Of a stretch of 64,000 nucleotides of DNA, positions 27,283-36,405 are shown piece by piece; the first letter of the stretch is position 1; each line of letters starts with the position of its first letter. Both the position numbers and the translations under genes were made by a program. The notes under the pieces are model-generated. The model was not told the DNA's origin, made no database searches, and saw only the letters and a program-made list of their open reading frames with translations. Source of the DNA: Pseudomonas sp. CBZ-4 (lineage in GTDB: Bacteria > Pseudomonadota > Gammaproteobacteria > Pseudomonadales > Pseudomonadaceae); assembly GCF_000346755.1 (NCBI RefSeq), contig NZ_ANNV01000009.1, forward strand, positions 151,660 through 215,659. Reading direction: 5' to 3'.

Positions 27283-28260
27283 CTAGCGTGAACGAGCATG
27301 CAAGGCGTTCTCGGAGAACCAGGCGTAGGCGTCTCGCAGCCCGTCTTCGAGACGTACAGTTGCGTGCCATCCCAATCGCCCAAGACGCGAAACATCCATC
27401 AGCTTCCTTGGCGGGCCGTCCGGCTTGGTGGCGTCAAAGCTCAGGCGACCCTTGAACCCAGTGACCTTGGCGATGGTTTCGGCCAACTCTCGAATAGTGC
27501 AGTCCTGCCCCGTACCAACGTTGATATGAGAGAGCATCGGTTGGGTGCAGGCGCCGTACTGCGCTTGATCCAACTCCATGATATGAACGGATGCACTGGC
27601 CATGTCATCAACATGCAGGAACTCGCGCTTTGGCGAACCGCTGCCCCAAATCACTACCTCTTCAACGCCCTGCTCGACAGCATCGTGGAACCGACGCAGC
27701 AGAGCCGGTATCACGTGAGAGTTTTGCGGGTGGAAGTTATCGTTCGGACCATACAGATTGGTGGGCATGGCACTGCGATAATCACGTCCATATTGACGGT
27801 TGTAACTCTCGCACAGCTTGATCCCGGCGATCTTCGCAATCGCATAAGGCTCATTGGTTGGCTCGAGCACCCCTGTCAGCAGAGCCTCTTCAGCCATTGG
27901 CTGCTGGACCTTGATGGGGTAAATGCATGAGGAGCCAAGAAACAGCATTTTCTGCACGTCATGCTGGTGCGCCGCATGGACGATATTCGCCTGCATCGTC
28001 AGGTTTTCGTAGATGAACTCGGCCGGGTAGGTGTTGTTCGCATGAATGCCACCCACCTTTGCCGCGGCCATATAGACTTGCTCGATCTTGTTCCCGGCAA
28101 AAAAATCCGCTACCGCGCGCTGATCAAGCAAATTCAATTGAGCCCTGTCGCGGGTCACAATATTGGTATAACCCAACGTTCGCAGGCGCCGGACGATGGC
28201 CGAACCCACCATCCCCTTGTGGCCGGCAACAAAAACACATTCGCTCAATTGACGTGACAT
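27283..28260 (-). CDS. fcl: GDP-L-fucose synthase
   Basis: 325-aa SDR (Fcl/WcaG), the 3,5-epimerase and 4-reductase that converts GDP-4-keto-6-deoxy-D-mannose to GDP-L-fucose. It has the NADP loop [10 protein letters not shown], the catalytic SSCIYP serine, YAIAKIAG (Tyr-x3-Lys) and [14 protein letters not shown] with the epimerisation cysteine, plus the family segment [20 protein letters not shown]. It starts one base after gmd ends, so the two steps are made together. Confidence 0.95.
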   Translation of the reverse strand: MSRQLSECVFVAGHKGMVGSAIVRRLRTLGYTNIVTRDRAQLNLLDQRAVADFFAGNKIEQVYMAAAKVGGIHANNTYPAEFIYENLTMQANIVHAAHQHDVQKMLFLGSSCIYPIKVQQPMAEEALLTGVLEPTNEPYAIAKIAGIKLCESYNRQYGRDYRSAMPTNLYGPNDNFHPQNSHVIPALLRRFHDAVEQGVEEVVIWGSGSPKREFLHVDDMASASVHIMELDQAQYGACTQPMLSHINVGTGQDCTIRELAETIAKVTGFKGRLSFDATKPDGPPRKLMDVSRLGRLGWHATVRLEDGLRDAYAWFSENALHARSR

Positions 28261-28261
28261 G

Positions 28262-29386
28262 TTAGTTCTCCAGCGACACCGGCAAATCGTAACCGTGGTT
28301 CTTCAACAATGCGTGACGCTGGGCGACTTTCAAGTCTTCGCGAACCATTTCAGCGCACATCTCCTGGGCAGTGATTTCCGGCACCCAGCCTAACTTTGTC
28401 TTGGCCTTGGTAGGATCGCCGAGCAATGTTTCAACTTCGGCCGGGCGGAAGTAGCGTGGGTCAATACGCACCAGCGTATCGCCAACTTTGAGCGCCGGTG
28501 CCTTATCTCCAACAATGGAGTCGATAATGCCACGCTCGTCTACACCCGTACCTTCGAAGCGCAAGGTCAGGCCAAGCTCAGCGGCAGACCAGCAAATGAA
28601 CTCACGCACCGAATACTGGACGCCCGTTGCAATGACAAAGTCTTCAGCAACCTCTTGTTGCAACATCATCCACTGCATACGGACGTAGTCTTTGGCATGG
28701 CCCCAATCCCGCAGCGCATCCATGTTGCCCATGTAGAGGCACTGCTCAAGTCCCTGGGCAATATTTGCCAGGCCGCGGGTGATTTTGCGGGTCACAAACG
28801 TCTCGCCTCGGCGCGGCGACTCGTGGTTGAAGAGGATCCCGTTACAGGCATGCATGCCATACGCTTCGCGGTAGTTGACGACAATCCAGTACGCGTAGAG
28901 TTTTGCAACAGCGTAGGGCGAGCGCGGATAGAACGGCGTGGTTTCTTTCTGCGGCGTTTCCTGCACCAGGCCGTACAGTTCAGAGGTGGAGGCTTGGTAG
29001 AAACGGGTCTTTTTCTCCAGCCCGAGCAGACGGATGGCCTCAAGAATTCGCAGGGTGCCCATTGCATCGACGTCAGCTGTGTATTCCGGAGATTCAAAGC
29101 TTACGGCGACGTGAGATTGCGCACCGAGGTTGTAGACCTCGTCAGGTTGAACTTCCTGAATGATACGGGTCAGGTTCGACGAGTCGGTAAGGTCGCCGTA
29201 ATGCAAGATGAACCGTTGATTATCTACATGCGGATCCTGATAAATGTGATCCACACGTTGCGTATTAAACGACGACGCGCGTCGTTTGATACCGTGAACT
29301 TCGTAGCCCTTTTCCAACAGCAGTTCGGCCAAATAAGAGCCGTCCTGGCCGGTGATCCCGGTAATTAGCGCTTTTTTCAGGGTCAT
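28262..29386 (-). CDS. gmd: GDP-mannose 4,6-dehydratase
   Basis: 374-aa full-length Gmd that makes GDP-4-keto-6-deoxymannose. It shows [14 protein letters not shown], the tetramer/NADP segment [16 protein letters not shown], the catalytic triad in ASTSELYG with [12 protein letters not shown], and [17 protein letters not shown]. The size agrees with E. coli Gmd (373 aa). A shorter paralogue lies immediately upstream in the operon. Confidence 0.96.
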   Translation of the reverse strand: MTLKKALITGITGQDGSYLAELLLEKGYEVHGIKRRASSFNTQRVDHIYQDPHVDNQRFILHYGDLTDSSNLTRIIQEVQPDEVYNLGAQSHVAVSFESPEYTADVDAMGTLRILEAIRLLGLEKKTRFYQASTSELYGLVQETPQKETTPFYPRSPYAVAKLYAYWIVVNYREAYGMHACNGILFNHESPRRGETFVTRKITRGLANIAQGLEQCLYMGNMDALRDWGHAKDYVRMQWMMLQQEVAEDFVIATGVQYSVREFICWSAAELGLTLRFEGTGVDERGIIDSIVGDKAPALKVGDTLVRIDPRYFRPAEVETLLGDPTKAKTKLGWVPEITAQEMCAEMVREDLKVAQRHALLKNHGYDLPVSLEN

Positions 29387-29416
29387 GTTTAGGTCCTAAA
29401 ATTCTTAGAGTGACTG

Positions 29417-30376
29417 TTAAATCGCATTTAGCATGCTGGTAATGACATCAGGCATTGTCGATTGGGCTTTCCACCCCAGAACCTGTTCCGCCTTTGCCGG
29501 ACAAGCTCGACTGATCAGTAGATCAGTGGGTCGGAAGAACTCCGTCGATTGATCGACATGAGCTTGCCAGTCGAGGCCCAATTGCGTGAATGCTTCAGCA
29601 ACAAAGGTTTCCAGCGTGTGGGTTTGACCCGTTGCGATCACGAAATCACCGGGTTCCTCACACTGAAGCATCCTCCACATTGCATCAACGTATTCTGAGG
29701 CAGCCCCCCAATCGCGTGCGATATCCAGACGCCCAAGCGTCAACCGCTCCGTGGAGCCCTGTGCAATTCGTTTGGCTGTAGTTACGATTTTTTGTGTTAC
29801 AAATCTGGAGGGGCGTAAAGGCGATTCGTGATTAAACAAGATGCCAGTACACGCAAAAAGATTATAAGCCTCGCGATAGTTATCGACCAGCCAGAACGCC
29901 GAGGACTTAGCCACGGCATAAGGGCTACGAGGATGAAAGGCGGTACTCTCGATGGCGGGCTCGCCGTTGGTATCACCAAAACATTCGCTGGAACCAGCTT
30001 GATAGAAGCGAATCGGACGTTCGGTCATCCGGCATGCCTCAAGCATGTTCAGGGTTCCCAAGGTAATACTTTGAATTGTTTCAGCAGGCTGCTCGAACGA
30101 CAGTCCGACTGACGACTGCCCGGCCAGAAAATAGACTTCATCAGGCTGGCTACGCTTGAGCGCCATGAACACACTGCGAAAATCTTCGGGCACCATCGAC
30201 AGCAACTTCACCCTGGGGAAAACGTCCAGTCGCTTCAAATTGGCGAATGAAGAGCCCTGCGCATCCCGGGATGTCCCCCAAACGGTATAGCCCTTACTCA
30301 GCAACAGCTTTGCGAGATAAGCACCATCCTGGCCACTCACACCGCAAATCAGGGCGGTTTTTTCTGAATAGTCCAA
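29417..30376 (-). CDS. Second, short GDP-mannose 4,6-dehydratase paralogue
   Basis: 319-aa SDR clearly related to Gmd: VSGQDGAYLAKLLL, FYQAGSSECFG, SPYAVAKSSAFW and FNHESPLRPSRFVTQKI all align with the neighbour. It keeps the Ser-Glu pair and Tyr-x3-Lys expected for dehydration. The Gmd tetramer-interface segment is replaced by GTSRDAQGSSFANLKRLDV, and it is ~55 residues shorter. It may be a second dehydratase, or a 4-ketoreductase of the Rmd kind giving GDP-rhamnose; the retained Glu favours a dehydratase. It starts 4 bases after the GT4 gene. Confidence 0.8.
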   Translation of the reverse strand: MDYSEKTALICGVSGQDGAYLAKLLLSKGYTVWGTSRDAQGSSFANLKRLDVFPRVKLLSMVPEDFRSVFMALKRSQPDEVYFLAGQSSVGLSFEQPAETIQSITLGTLNMLEACRMTERPIRFYQAGSSECFGDTNGEPAIESTAFHPRSPYAVAKSSAFWLVDNYREAYNLFACTGILFNHESPLRPSRFVTQKIVTTAKRIAQGSTERLTLGRLDIARDWGAASEYVDAMWRMLQCEEPGDFVIATGQTHTLETFVAEAFTQLGLDWQAHVDQSTEFFRPTDLLISRACPAKAEQVLGWKAQSTMPDVITSMLNAI

Positions 30377-30380
30377 AGTA

Positions 30381-31481
30381 TTACCTTTGCAATGAATTGT
30401 AGATCGATAGTGTTTCTTGGCTACAGCGCTGCCAGGAGAATTGGTTTAAGCGCTCATGCCCGAGCCCGACCAATCTCGCAATTTCGCTGTCAGAGTAAAC
30501 CACTCTTTCTATCGCTCCAGCCATTTCATCATCATTAACGGGATCGAAAAAAACACCTGCGGTGCCGATGATTTCAGGCATTGAACTGGTGCCACTACTG
30601 ATTACAGGGCAGGAATGCGCCATCGCCTCCAGTGGAGGAAGTCCGAAGCCCTCATAGATAGAGGGATAGACAAAGGCTTTGGCGCCCTCGTAGAGCTCAC
30701 CCAGCAAAGCATCGTCGCCCCCCATCTGCCGCACCTGCCCGGGAGCAAAACCAAGACGTTGTACCAACTCCTGTTCGTTTTCGGAGAACCCGCCGCCGCC
30801 AAACGCGACAATGTCAAAGTCTGACTTTAACCGTGTTGAGTTCGCCACGGCACGAAGCAGCCCGGCGAAGTTCTTGTAGGCAAAGCGTGCCCCTACATAC
30901 AACAGATAGGGTCTGGGCAACTGGCTCGGTTTTTTTAGGGTGACCGGCTTGAATTGTTCAAAACCCAAATGAACAACCGACAACTTGCTTTCGGGGACGT
31001 CGAACAGCCTCATGAGGTCTTGCCGCGTGCTCTCCGAAATGCAAATAACGTGGTCTGCACGCTCTACTGCGCGGCGCTTGAGCAGGGATGTCTTGTCCTC
31101 CGAAGAGAAGCTCTCAGGGTACAGCTCGTGGATCATATCGTAGACCGTCAGAACGGTTGGACACCCCTTGGGGGCCGTACCGGAACGGGCGTAATAGGTT
31201 TCGTGCACCACCTGAGGCCGCCAACGATTCATCGCCACTCGCCCTTGAAGACGGTTGTAGCCAAGCATGAGCCTCGCGGTATAGCGCGGATACTTTTCTA
31301 TCCAGCGTCCATGAACGATTCCCTCAGGCAACTCATTCAAGTACACATTGCGGTAGAAAGGCGAGAAAACACCTACATCGGTACCGGCCTGGGCCATCTG
31401 CTCGGCGATGCGGCAAAAATAACGAGAAATGCCACCGTAATTTTGCAGGGCGAATATTTGGTAATCGAAAGCAACGCGCAT
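30381..31481 (-). CDS. Glycosyltransferase family 4 (WbpY/MtfB-like)
   Basis: 366-aa GT-B transferase. The N-terminus MRVAFDYQIFALQNYGGISRY is typical of mannosyl- or rhamnosyltransferases such as WbpY and MtfB. The C-terminal donor site has VYPSIYEGFGLPPLEAMA with the E-x7-E motif. It is expected to add a GDP-derived sugar to the O-unit on the cytoplasmic face. It begins the less AT-rich half of the cluster, 138 bases after wzx. Confidence 0.88.
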   Translation of the reverse strand: MRVAFDYQIFALQNYGGISRYFCRIAEQMAQAGTDVGVFSPFYRNVYLNELPEGIVHGRWIEKYPRYTARLMLGYNRLQGRVAMNRWRPQVVHETYYARSGTAPKGCPTVLTVYDMIHELYPESFSSEDKTSLLKRRAVERADHVICISESTRQDLMRLFDVPESKLSVVHLGFEQFKPVTLKKPSQLPRPYLLYVGARFAYKNFAGLLRAVANSTRLKSDFDIVAFGGGGFSENEQELVQRLGFAPGQVRQMGGDDALLGELYEGAKAFVYPSIYEGFGLPPLEAMAHSCPVISSGTSSMPEIIGTAGVFFDPVNDDEMAGAIERVVYSDSEIARLVGLGHERLNQFSWQRCSQETLSIYNSLQR

Positions 31482-31618
31482 ATTATTTTTTTACTCGAGA
31501 GAAGGTTAAGTCCCAACCGATCAAAAAATCGAGCCTGTACCGCATCACACCCAACGCCACTGCCAACTTGAACAAATGGTGCCAAAGCTGCGCCAGCCTC
31601 AGAGGTCTCATTGGAAAA

Positions 31619-33118
31619 TTACAGTGCATTTCTCCACTGAACCCTCCGGAGATCAAAACGAAAAACGAACAACCGGAGCGCCACAAGAAAATAGCTCACC
31701 CCTAGCGACAAGAACATCACCACGAGGTTACCCACACTTAGAACATCATAGATCACTTTGAAAAACCACAACGTAGAAACTGAAATAGCCAGCGGAATAA
31801 CGATAGCCTCGAAATACCAGACCTTGGCGGGCTTGATATTCAGTTTTCTAAATACAATCGGCGGACACAACACAACAAATCCTATATTCAGCAACAGCCA
31901 GGGCCAGGCACTCCCCGTCAGGCCATAGGTACTTGCCAGGTAATAGGTCACAGGCACCACGAGAATTGCGGCAATGAAATTTTGCCAAACACTAAACCGG
32001 GTCCAACCATGGGCCAATTGCAACGCATAAGGCATATGCATAAAGGAATGAAGCATGGTACCAATTACCAGTATCACAAGAGGACCACTCGCCGCTGCGG
32101 CGATATTCGAATCTCTCGTCCAGAATGTAAGCAGCGGGTGGCTATACAACGCAATCCACACGGAAAACGGAATGACCAACATCGACAATATCTGACTGGC
32201 CCTGATATAAGAGCTGAAAGCCTCTTGGGTATTTTCAGATGCTACGGCTGCGACAATTCTAGGGTAATAGGCATTAAACACGGGTGATATAAGCCTGAAC
32301 GCTATCGTACCCAACGTCCAAGCCAGCATGTAATAACCAAAATCCGTCAATGACAGCGTCTTCGACAACACGATTTTATCGGCCTGCATCAATAAAAACG
32401 TGAGCGCATTGGTTACGCCGACACCGATTGCAAAGCCACGAAGGCGGCGAAGCGCTTCAACCGAAAATGATGGGGACTTCTTCCAGCCGCCTAACTCCCG
32501 CACCAACTGAATACGCAAAATAAAAACAGTCAGAACATTGATCACGCACTGCCATATAAAAAACCATTCAACCGTCGGCGAAACAAGCCATAACACCAAC
32601 ACGGCGCCCACCGAGCGCAGCGTTGCAAAAACAGAGGTTGCAACATTCAACTCAACTTGCTTTTGAAGCCCGGTCAGGGCCCCGTAATAAAATGCGATAG
32701 GAAACTGAAGAACCAGCGCCACGCCCATTACTCTTAACGATAGAGTAACCGACTCCAGCTTGCTGGGAGTCACATCAAGCCAGTAAGAAGAAATCACCGG
32801 AGCCAAAAATATAACGATTGTGCCCGCCGTAAGCGCAACACACCAAAATATCCACTCGACGCTTCTTAACAGCAAAACAACCTTTAGCTTGTCCGCTGGC
32901 GACGCGGCGTCGTAAACCGAGGCTTCTTTGGTCGCAACAGCCCCAAAGCCTCCGTCAAGCATAGTCATAGCGGCAGAAAGAATTACAAAGAAACCAACTA
33001 AACCGTAACCTTCAACGCCAATAAACTTGAGATACAGGGGGACGAAACAGATCCCCATCAAGGCAGCCCACCCCTGCCCCAAAAAGTTCGCCGCTACGTT
33101 TTTAAGCGCGCTATTCAT
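31619..33118 (-). CDS. wzx: Wzx-type O-unit flippase
   Basis: 499-aa very hydrophobic protein with about 12-14 transmembrane helices and the N-terminal NFLGQGWAALMGICFVPLYLKFIGVEGYGLVGFF pattern of MATE-fold polysaccharide flippases. It should flip the undecaprenyl-linked O-unit to the periplasm. Codon usage is AT-richer than the housekeeping genes. Assignment as Wzx rests on hydropathy, length and the linked wzy gene. Confidence 0.88.
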   Translation of the reverse strand: MNSALKNVAANFLGQGWAALMGICFVPLYLKFIGVEGYGLVGFFVILSAAMTMLDGGFGAVATKEASVYDAASPADKLKVVLLLRSVEWIFWCVALTAGTIVIFLAPVISSYWLDVTPSKLESVTLSLRVMGVALVLQFPIAFYYGALTGLQKQVELNVATSVFATLRSVGAVLVLWLVSPTVEWFFIWQCVINVLTVFILRIQLVRELGGWKKSPSFSVEALRRLRGFAIGVGVTNALTFLLMQADKIVLSKTLSLTDFGYYMLAWTLGTIAFRLISPVFNAYYPRIVAAVASENTQEAFSSYIRASQILSMLVIPFSVWIALYSHPLLTFWTRDSNIAAAASGPLVILVIGTMLHSFMHMPYALQLAHGWTRFSVWQNFIAAILVVPVTYYLASTYGLTGSAWPWLLLNIGFVVLCPPIVFRKLNIKPAKVWYFEAIVIPLAISVSTLWFFKVIYDVLSVGNLVVMFLSLGVSYFLVALRLFVFRFDLRRVQWRNAL

Positions 33119-33551
33119 GCGTCACAGCCCTTTGCCTCGTAACACGGGTATTTTCGGAAAATTCAACGAGCGTTAAAAACATCATCGATTATATTCCGTC
33201 GCAATTCAGACTCTTTGGAAATATGCGCACCCCGTACACCAACCCACTTCCGGACTTTATGAAAAGCCGCGCCTGACAACGCGAATGAAAATAGCGCCCT
33301 CATTGGATGCCCCTGGTAGCACGCAGCAGTGACACGCACCGGACAAAAAGCTTGGCAACAGCGAGAACCTTAGCATGACGCTGGAACACTGAAAAGTCTC
33401 TGACCAGGCACAGGCCATTGATTTTACAGGCAAAATGCCATCTGTCGTAGACACCCTGAAGCCCGCCAACCCACGCAAAGCCAGCAGCTGACGCTTTTGA
33501 ACACTCTGCGAAGAAACACCAGTTACGGCTCCAGAGACGCCAATGTGTGGG
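33119..33551. other. 433-bp non-coding gap inside the O-antigen cluster
   Basis: No convincing gene is visible between wzx and the epimerase gene. An open frame on the minus strand (33257-33598) overlaps the epimerase, is Cys/Ser-rich and resembles nothing I know. The gap is unusual in a cluster whose other genes mostly abut or overlap, and could be the scar of a lost gene or insertion sequence. Confidence 0.6.
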
Positions 33552-34526
33552 TTATTCCTTTGTCGATGATGCCTTGAGCCATGACAGTGTTTTTTCAATC
33601 CCCTCCTGCAGACCTACCACAGGGTAGACATTCGATTTTTCTGCCGGAGCGCAGTCCACCACATTATGAGTTGTCATGTTTTTCAGCCGAAAACTACTGA
33701 ACGGAAATCTCAAGCCCGTAAAATTGCAGAGATCACCCACCCATGCCAAACAATAGAAAAAAAACATTGGCGCCTTTATCGGCTTCCGACGACCTGCATG
33801 CGACGCAATACTCAAACTCCACTCGTCTACATTCAACGGGACGGCATCACCGATATAAAAATATTCAACACTGTCATCAGGACGCTGGGCAATCGAAATA
33901 ATCTGATTGACGCAGTTTTCTACATAGCCGTAGGTCTTCGTGCTGGACGCCCGACCAATTCTAATATAACGACCGGCGAGCACCATATCGAAAAAGTTTC
34001 GATAGGGCTCTCCAAACCAGGCCCCCCAAATAGACGTGGGGCGCACAATAGAGCACTTTGGCATCCGCGCCATCCACTGCCGGACGATACGCTCCCCCTC
34101 CACCTTGCTTTTGCCATAGACAGTAGTAGGAGAAACATCCTCTATCGTAGCGGGTATGTGGCCAGCCCTACAAACCAACATACTGGAAGCGAAAACAGCA
34201 TGTTTAACGTAGTCGGCCGAGGAAAGAACTGCGCACAAATTGTCCACGCCAGCAATATTTTCCCGATAGTCGTCCAAACTCTTGCCGCGAAGATCCGTGC
34301 GCGCCGCAAGGTGAAAAACGTAGTCGGGCCTGAACGACTCAAACGCCTCAGCCAACAGATCCACATCGCAAATATCACAATAACGGTGGACGTCAAGGTT
34401 ATCGCGATTCCTCGGTGCAGCCACATCCAGGCTTAAAACATCGAACCCGAGCCCCTTCAGACGACCTACCAAATTAGTCCCTATGAAGCCCGACCCGCCG
34501 GTAACCAAAACCTTATAGTTAGTCAC
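33552..34526 (-). CDS. NAD-dependent epimerase/dehydratase family protein
   Basis: 324-aa extended SDR with VTGGSGFIGTNLVGRLKGLG at the N-terminus, FHLAARTDLRG and a Tyr-x3-Lys site in TVYGKSKVEGE. It probably modifies a nucleotide sugar (4-epimerisation or reduction) for the O-unit. The substrate is unclear because it lacks close signatures of GalE, RmlD or WbpP. It overlaps the preceding GT4 stop by eight bases. Its codon usage is AT-rich. Confidence 0.8.
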   Translation of the reverse strand: MTNYKVLVTGGSGFIGTNLVGRLKGLGFDVLSLDVAAPRNRDNLDVHRYCDICDVDLLAEAFESFRPDYVFHLAARTDLRGKSLDDYRENIAGVDNLCAVLSSADYVKHAVFASSMLVCRAGHIPATIEDVSPTTVYGKSKVEGERIVRQWMARMPKCSIVRPTSIWGAWFGEPYRNFFDMVLAGRYIRIGRASSTKTYGYVENCVNQIISIAQRPDDSVEYFYIGDAVPLNVDEWSLSIASHAGRRKPIKAPMFFFYCLAWVGDLCNFTGLRFPFSSFRLKNMTTHNVVDCAPAEKSNVYPVVGLQEGIEKTLSWLKASSTKE

Positions 34527-35574
34527 GCATCAACTCCTCATAGACCTTAAGATAGTTGGTTGCCATCGCAAGAGAGCTATACTTCTCGCGAGCAACGTTC
34601 AACACCGCTGGCCCTTTGGATTCGTCAGACAAGCCTCTCATCACTGCTGCATCCAGGCTCGCGACATCATCAAGCTCAAAAAAACAAACGGCCTCTTCAC
34701 TGAAAAGCTCCCTGAATATAGGAATATCGGAGCACACTATTTTTTTCGAGTGCAGAGCCGCCTCAATCAGAGCCAATCCAAACCCCTCTGAACGAGAAGG
34801 CATGGCAAACATATCAAAAAAAACATTACACTGATGCGCATAAGGAACCGAGGGCAGAAATACACACCGACTGTCTACACCCAGCGACACACTCAGTTCC
34901 TGCAATGACTGCTTCGCTGGGCCATCACCAATGACCACCAACCCCAGCCGAGCATTGATAGTCAACAATTTCACCAATTGATCAACGCCTTTTGTGGCGG
35001 TGAGCACACAGTAGGTCCCTAATAAATAGTCGACACGCCCTTTCAATTTATTTATTTCAGCGGCACACCAATCCTCGACCAAACTATAATCCACAACAAT
35101 ATCTCTACCGTTATAGACCCTTGTTAGTTTCTTATTATATGAAAACCTCGAATAGTACTTTACCGCATCATCGCTCAGTACGACGAGCCGATCGTGCCTC
35201 AACCAACACACATTCCAGACAAAGCTGAACACAAACGAAACAAACCTGTTGTAATGAAAATACAACTCCCGCTCGACATAATTATGCAAGGTACTTACAT
35301 AGCTTACCTTTGTAAAAAATGATTTATTCCTAAACACGAACGCATCAGCCCGCAACAGGTGAGAGTGAACAACATCATAAGCGGAAAAATCAAATGACTT
35401 GTAGAAACCAACACGCTCAAACCTGACCCCTTCCAGCAGTTCGATTTCGACACACTCATCAAAATAGAGCACGGTAACCTCGTGCCCTCTACGAACCATT
35501 TGCTCACACAGCTGCATAACCACTAAAATGGGAGCTTTATTGACAATCGCTGGAACCACATAGCAGATTTTCAT
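34519..35574 (-). CDS. Glycosyltransferase family 4
   Basis: 351-aa GT-B transferase. The N-terminus MKICYVVPAIVNKAPILVVMQLCEQM and the donor-site region MFAMPSRSEGFGLALIEAALH (E-x7-E) fit GT4 enzymes that extend lipid-linked oligosaccharides. The sugar is unknown. It overlaps the upstream GT2 stop by four bases and the downstream epimerase start by eight, so the three are translationally coupled. AT-rich cassette gene. Confidence 0.85.
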   Translation of the reverse strand: MKICYVVPAIVNKAPILVVMQLCEQMVRRGHEVTVLYFDECVEIELLEGVRFERVGFYKSFDFSAYDVVHSHLLRADAFVFRNKSFFTKVSYVSTLHNYVERELYFHYNRFVSFVFSFVWNVCWLRHDRLVVLSDDAVKYYSRFSYNKKLTRVYNGRDIVVDYSLVEDWCAAEINKLKGRVDYLLGTYCVLTATKGVDQLVKLLTINARLGLVVIGDGPAKQSLQELSVSLGVDSRCVFLPSVPYAHQCNVFFDMFAMPSRSEGFGLALIEAALHSKKIVCSDIPIFRELFSEEAVCFFELDDVASLDAAVMRGLSDESKGPAVLNVAREKYSSLAMATNYLKVYEELMRD

Positions 35575-36380
35575 TTCTTCACGAGCCCACCATAAACCGA
35601 CAGCAACTTCATAACACCACGATCACCCAATACAGCGCTCAGTAAGAAAAGCACCAATCGCTTGATAAAAATCGAATCAACCAAATACACCGGAGATAGC
35701 GCCAACTCTTTCCGAAGCCTGAAGTTCTCTCGAATAATCGACATCATCAAGCTAGGCTTGTTGCTCAGCCCACCCACTCGATGAGACACCACGGAAAAAG
35801 GATAAAAGCCGGCGTCCCGCGCCCGGAGCGCACGCAGGATAAAATGATAGTCACCTATCACCTTATAGCTCTCGTCGAATCCATTCCCCGCTTCAAACAG
35901 CGACGCATGATGGAAACAACCCGGGTGGCGTATCGTCATTTTATTTTTCAAACCAATACGTGCTGCCTCCCAAGGCAGGCCCACCTCGTCGATAAAGGCT
36001 CCAGACTGATCAACAAGATTATTTTTACCGTAAACAATCTTGACATCACGCTCTCCCGCAGCGTCCAAGTGTGCAATTATGGAAGCCAGTGCAGAAGGCG
36101 AACTAAAGTAGTCATCACTCCCAAGGAACGTTATCCAGTCAGCGTCAACCTGCGCCAATGCTTTATTCCACGCATTGTAAACGCCAGAATCCTTCTCACT
36201 GGAGAACCTGGCCATTCCGTACTCTTCTATTATTTGCAGCGTACCGTCTGTACTACCACCATCCTGAATATATAGATCAACATCCTTGAATGTCTGCCCC
36301 TTAATAGAGTCCAGGCACTCACGTAGCGTCCGTTCACTATTATACGTAGCAACCACGATCCCAATTTTCGCCCTAGGCAT
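35571..36380 (-). CDS. Glycosyltransferase family 2
   Basis: 269-aa GT-A transferase with VVATYNSERTLRECLDSI, YIQDGGSTDGT and the metal-binding FLGSDDYF. It is similar in plan to the GT2 at 24960-25727 but clearly different in sequence, so it should form another linkage of the O-unit. It starts 25 bases after the wzy stop. Confidence 0.86.
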   Translation of the reverse strand: MPRAKIGIVVATYNSERTLRECLDSIKGQTFKDVDLYIQDGGSTDGTLQIIEEYGMARFSSEKDSGVYNAWNKALAQVDADWITFLGSDDYFSSPSALASIIAHLDAAGERDVKIVYGKNNLVDQSGAFIDEVGLPWEAARIGLKNKMTIRHPGCFHHASLFEAGNGFDESYKVIGDYHFILRALRARDAGFYPFSVVSHRVGGLSNKPSLMMSIIRENFRLRKELALSPVYLVDSIFIKRLVLFLLSAVLGDRGVMKLLSVYGGLVKK

Positions 36381-36405
36381 TCTAACTCACCCCACCTTAA
36401 TTCAT

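Noticed and set aside
29417..30376. Assignment as Rmd (GDP-4-keto-6-deoxymannose reductase)
   Set aside because: The protein keeps the Ser-Glu dehydratase pair and Gmd-like N-terminus, so a reductase name is not justified from sequence alone.
33257..33598. 113-codon minus-strand frame in the wzx-epimerase gap
   Set aside because: Overlaps the epimerase gene, no ribosome site or known motif, unusual Cys/Ser composition.
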